Source of the DNA: an uncultured Collinsella sp.
GTDB lineage: Bacteria > Actinomycetota > Coriobacteriia > Coriobacteriales > Coriobacteriaceae
NCBI GenBank assembly: GCA_900547125.1
Contig: URFU01000068.1
Coordinates: forward strand, 1 to 12,030
Reading direction: 5' to 3'
Length of the DNA stretch: 12,030 nucleotides
Shown here: in pieces, positions 12,024 through 12,030 of the stretch
Layout: every line of letters starts with the position of its first letter
Position numbering within the stretch: the first letter of the stretch is position 1
Notes under the pieces: model-generated
Database searches by the model: none
Seen by the model: only the letters and a program-made list of their open reading frames with translations
Told to the model about the DNA's origin: nothing
Translations under genes and position numbers: made by a program

Positions 12024-12030
12024 CGGCTTT

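Noticed and set aside
1..12030. The whole window as a phage-defence or mobile island
   Set aside because: No nuclease, transposase, integrase or toxin-antitoxin gene is seen. The genes are metabolic and regulatory, and composition looks even apart from AT-rich promoters.

Overview
The window is a high-GC, gene-dense bacterial chromosome segment with AGGAG-type ribosome binding sites, strong GC-rich hairpin terminators and GNAT, GntR-UTRA and mannose-family PTS genes. The protein style and intergenic palindromes resemble a gut Coriobacteriia such as Collinsella. That assignment is recognition by eye, not a database result. I found no tRNA, rRNA, CRISPR array, transposase or phage gene.

Layout. 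Positions 1-504 hold the 3' end of a PLP-dependent threonine-aldolase-like gene, closed by a hairpin terminator. A phosphinothricin-acetyltransferase-like GNAT follows (585-1175), then a gene-free stretch carrying copy 1 of a 234-bp repeat. A GntR/UTRA regulator (1572-2294, minus) diverges from a SIS-domain gene (2500-3492). Two large palindromes follow, then a DMT/EamA transporter (3777-4859). The next block is a complete mannose-family PTS permease: fused EIIA-EIIB (5042-5965), EIIC (6002-6796) and EIID (6810-7643). A second SIS gene (7843-8826) and a HAD phosphatase (8913-9542) follow. Repeat copy 2 begins inside the last codons of the HAD gene. Last come a YitT-family membrane protein (9897-10904), a second GntR/UTRA regulator (11126-11845) and a set of hairpins at the right edge.

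How the genes may work together. The two SIS proteins resemble the FrlB/FraB/GfrE-GfrF deglycases, which split 6-phosphorylated Amadori compounds into a sugar phosphate and an amino acid. Both keep a Glu and a His 16 residues apart, as in the FraB catalytic pair. A mannose-type PTS with two such deglycases is the gene set of the Salmonella gfr (fructoselysine/glucoselysine) operon, and the E. coli frl regulator FrlR is also GntR/UTRA. The best reading is therefore a locus for PTS uptake and cleavage of glycated amino acids or a related amino-sugar conjugate. The DMT transporter could export the freed amino acid. The exact substrate cannot be read from sequence. A shared motif (CGTTAT/ATAACG, including an identical 10-mer CGTTATATAC) lies upstream of the DMT gene, the PTS operon and the second GntR gene, suggesting one regulon. 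A different motif (TAACTTGTATG, twice) lies between the first GntR gene and the first SIS gene.

The least explained material is non-coding: the 234-bp repeat pair with a 119-123 bp inverted-repeat core, the 38-bp-stem palindrome at 3598-3687, a dispersed TAAAACCGCAGGT motif, and a predicted three-way junction at 11963-12023.
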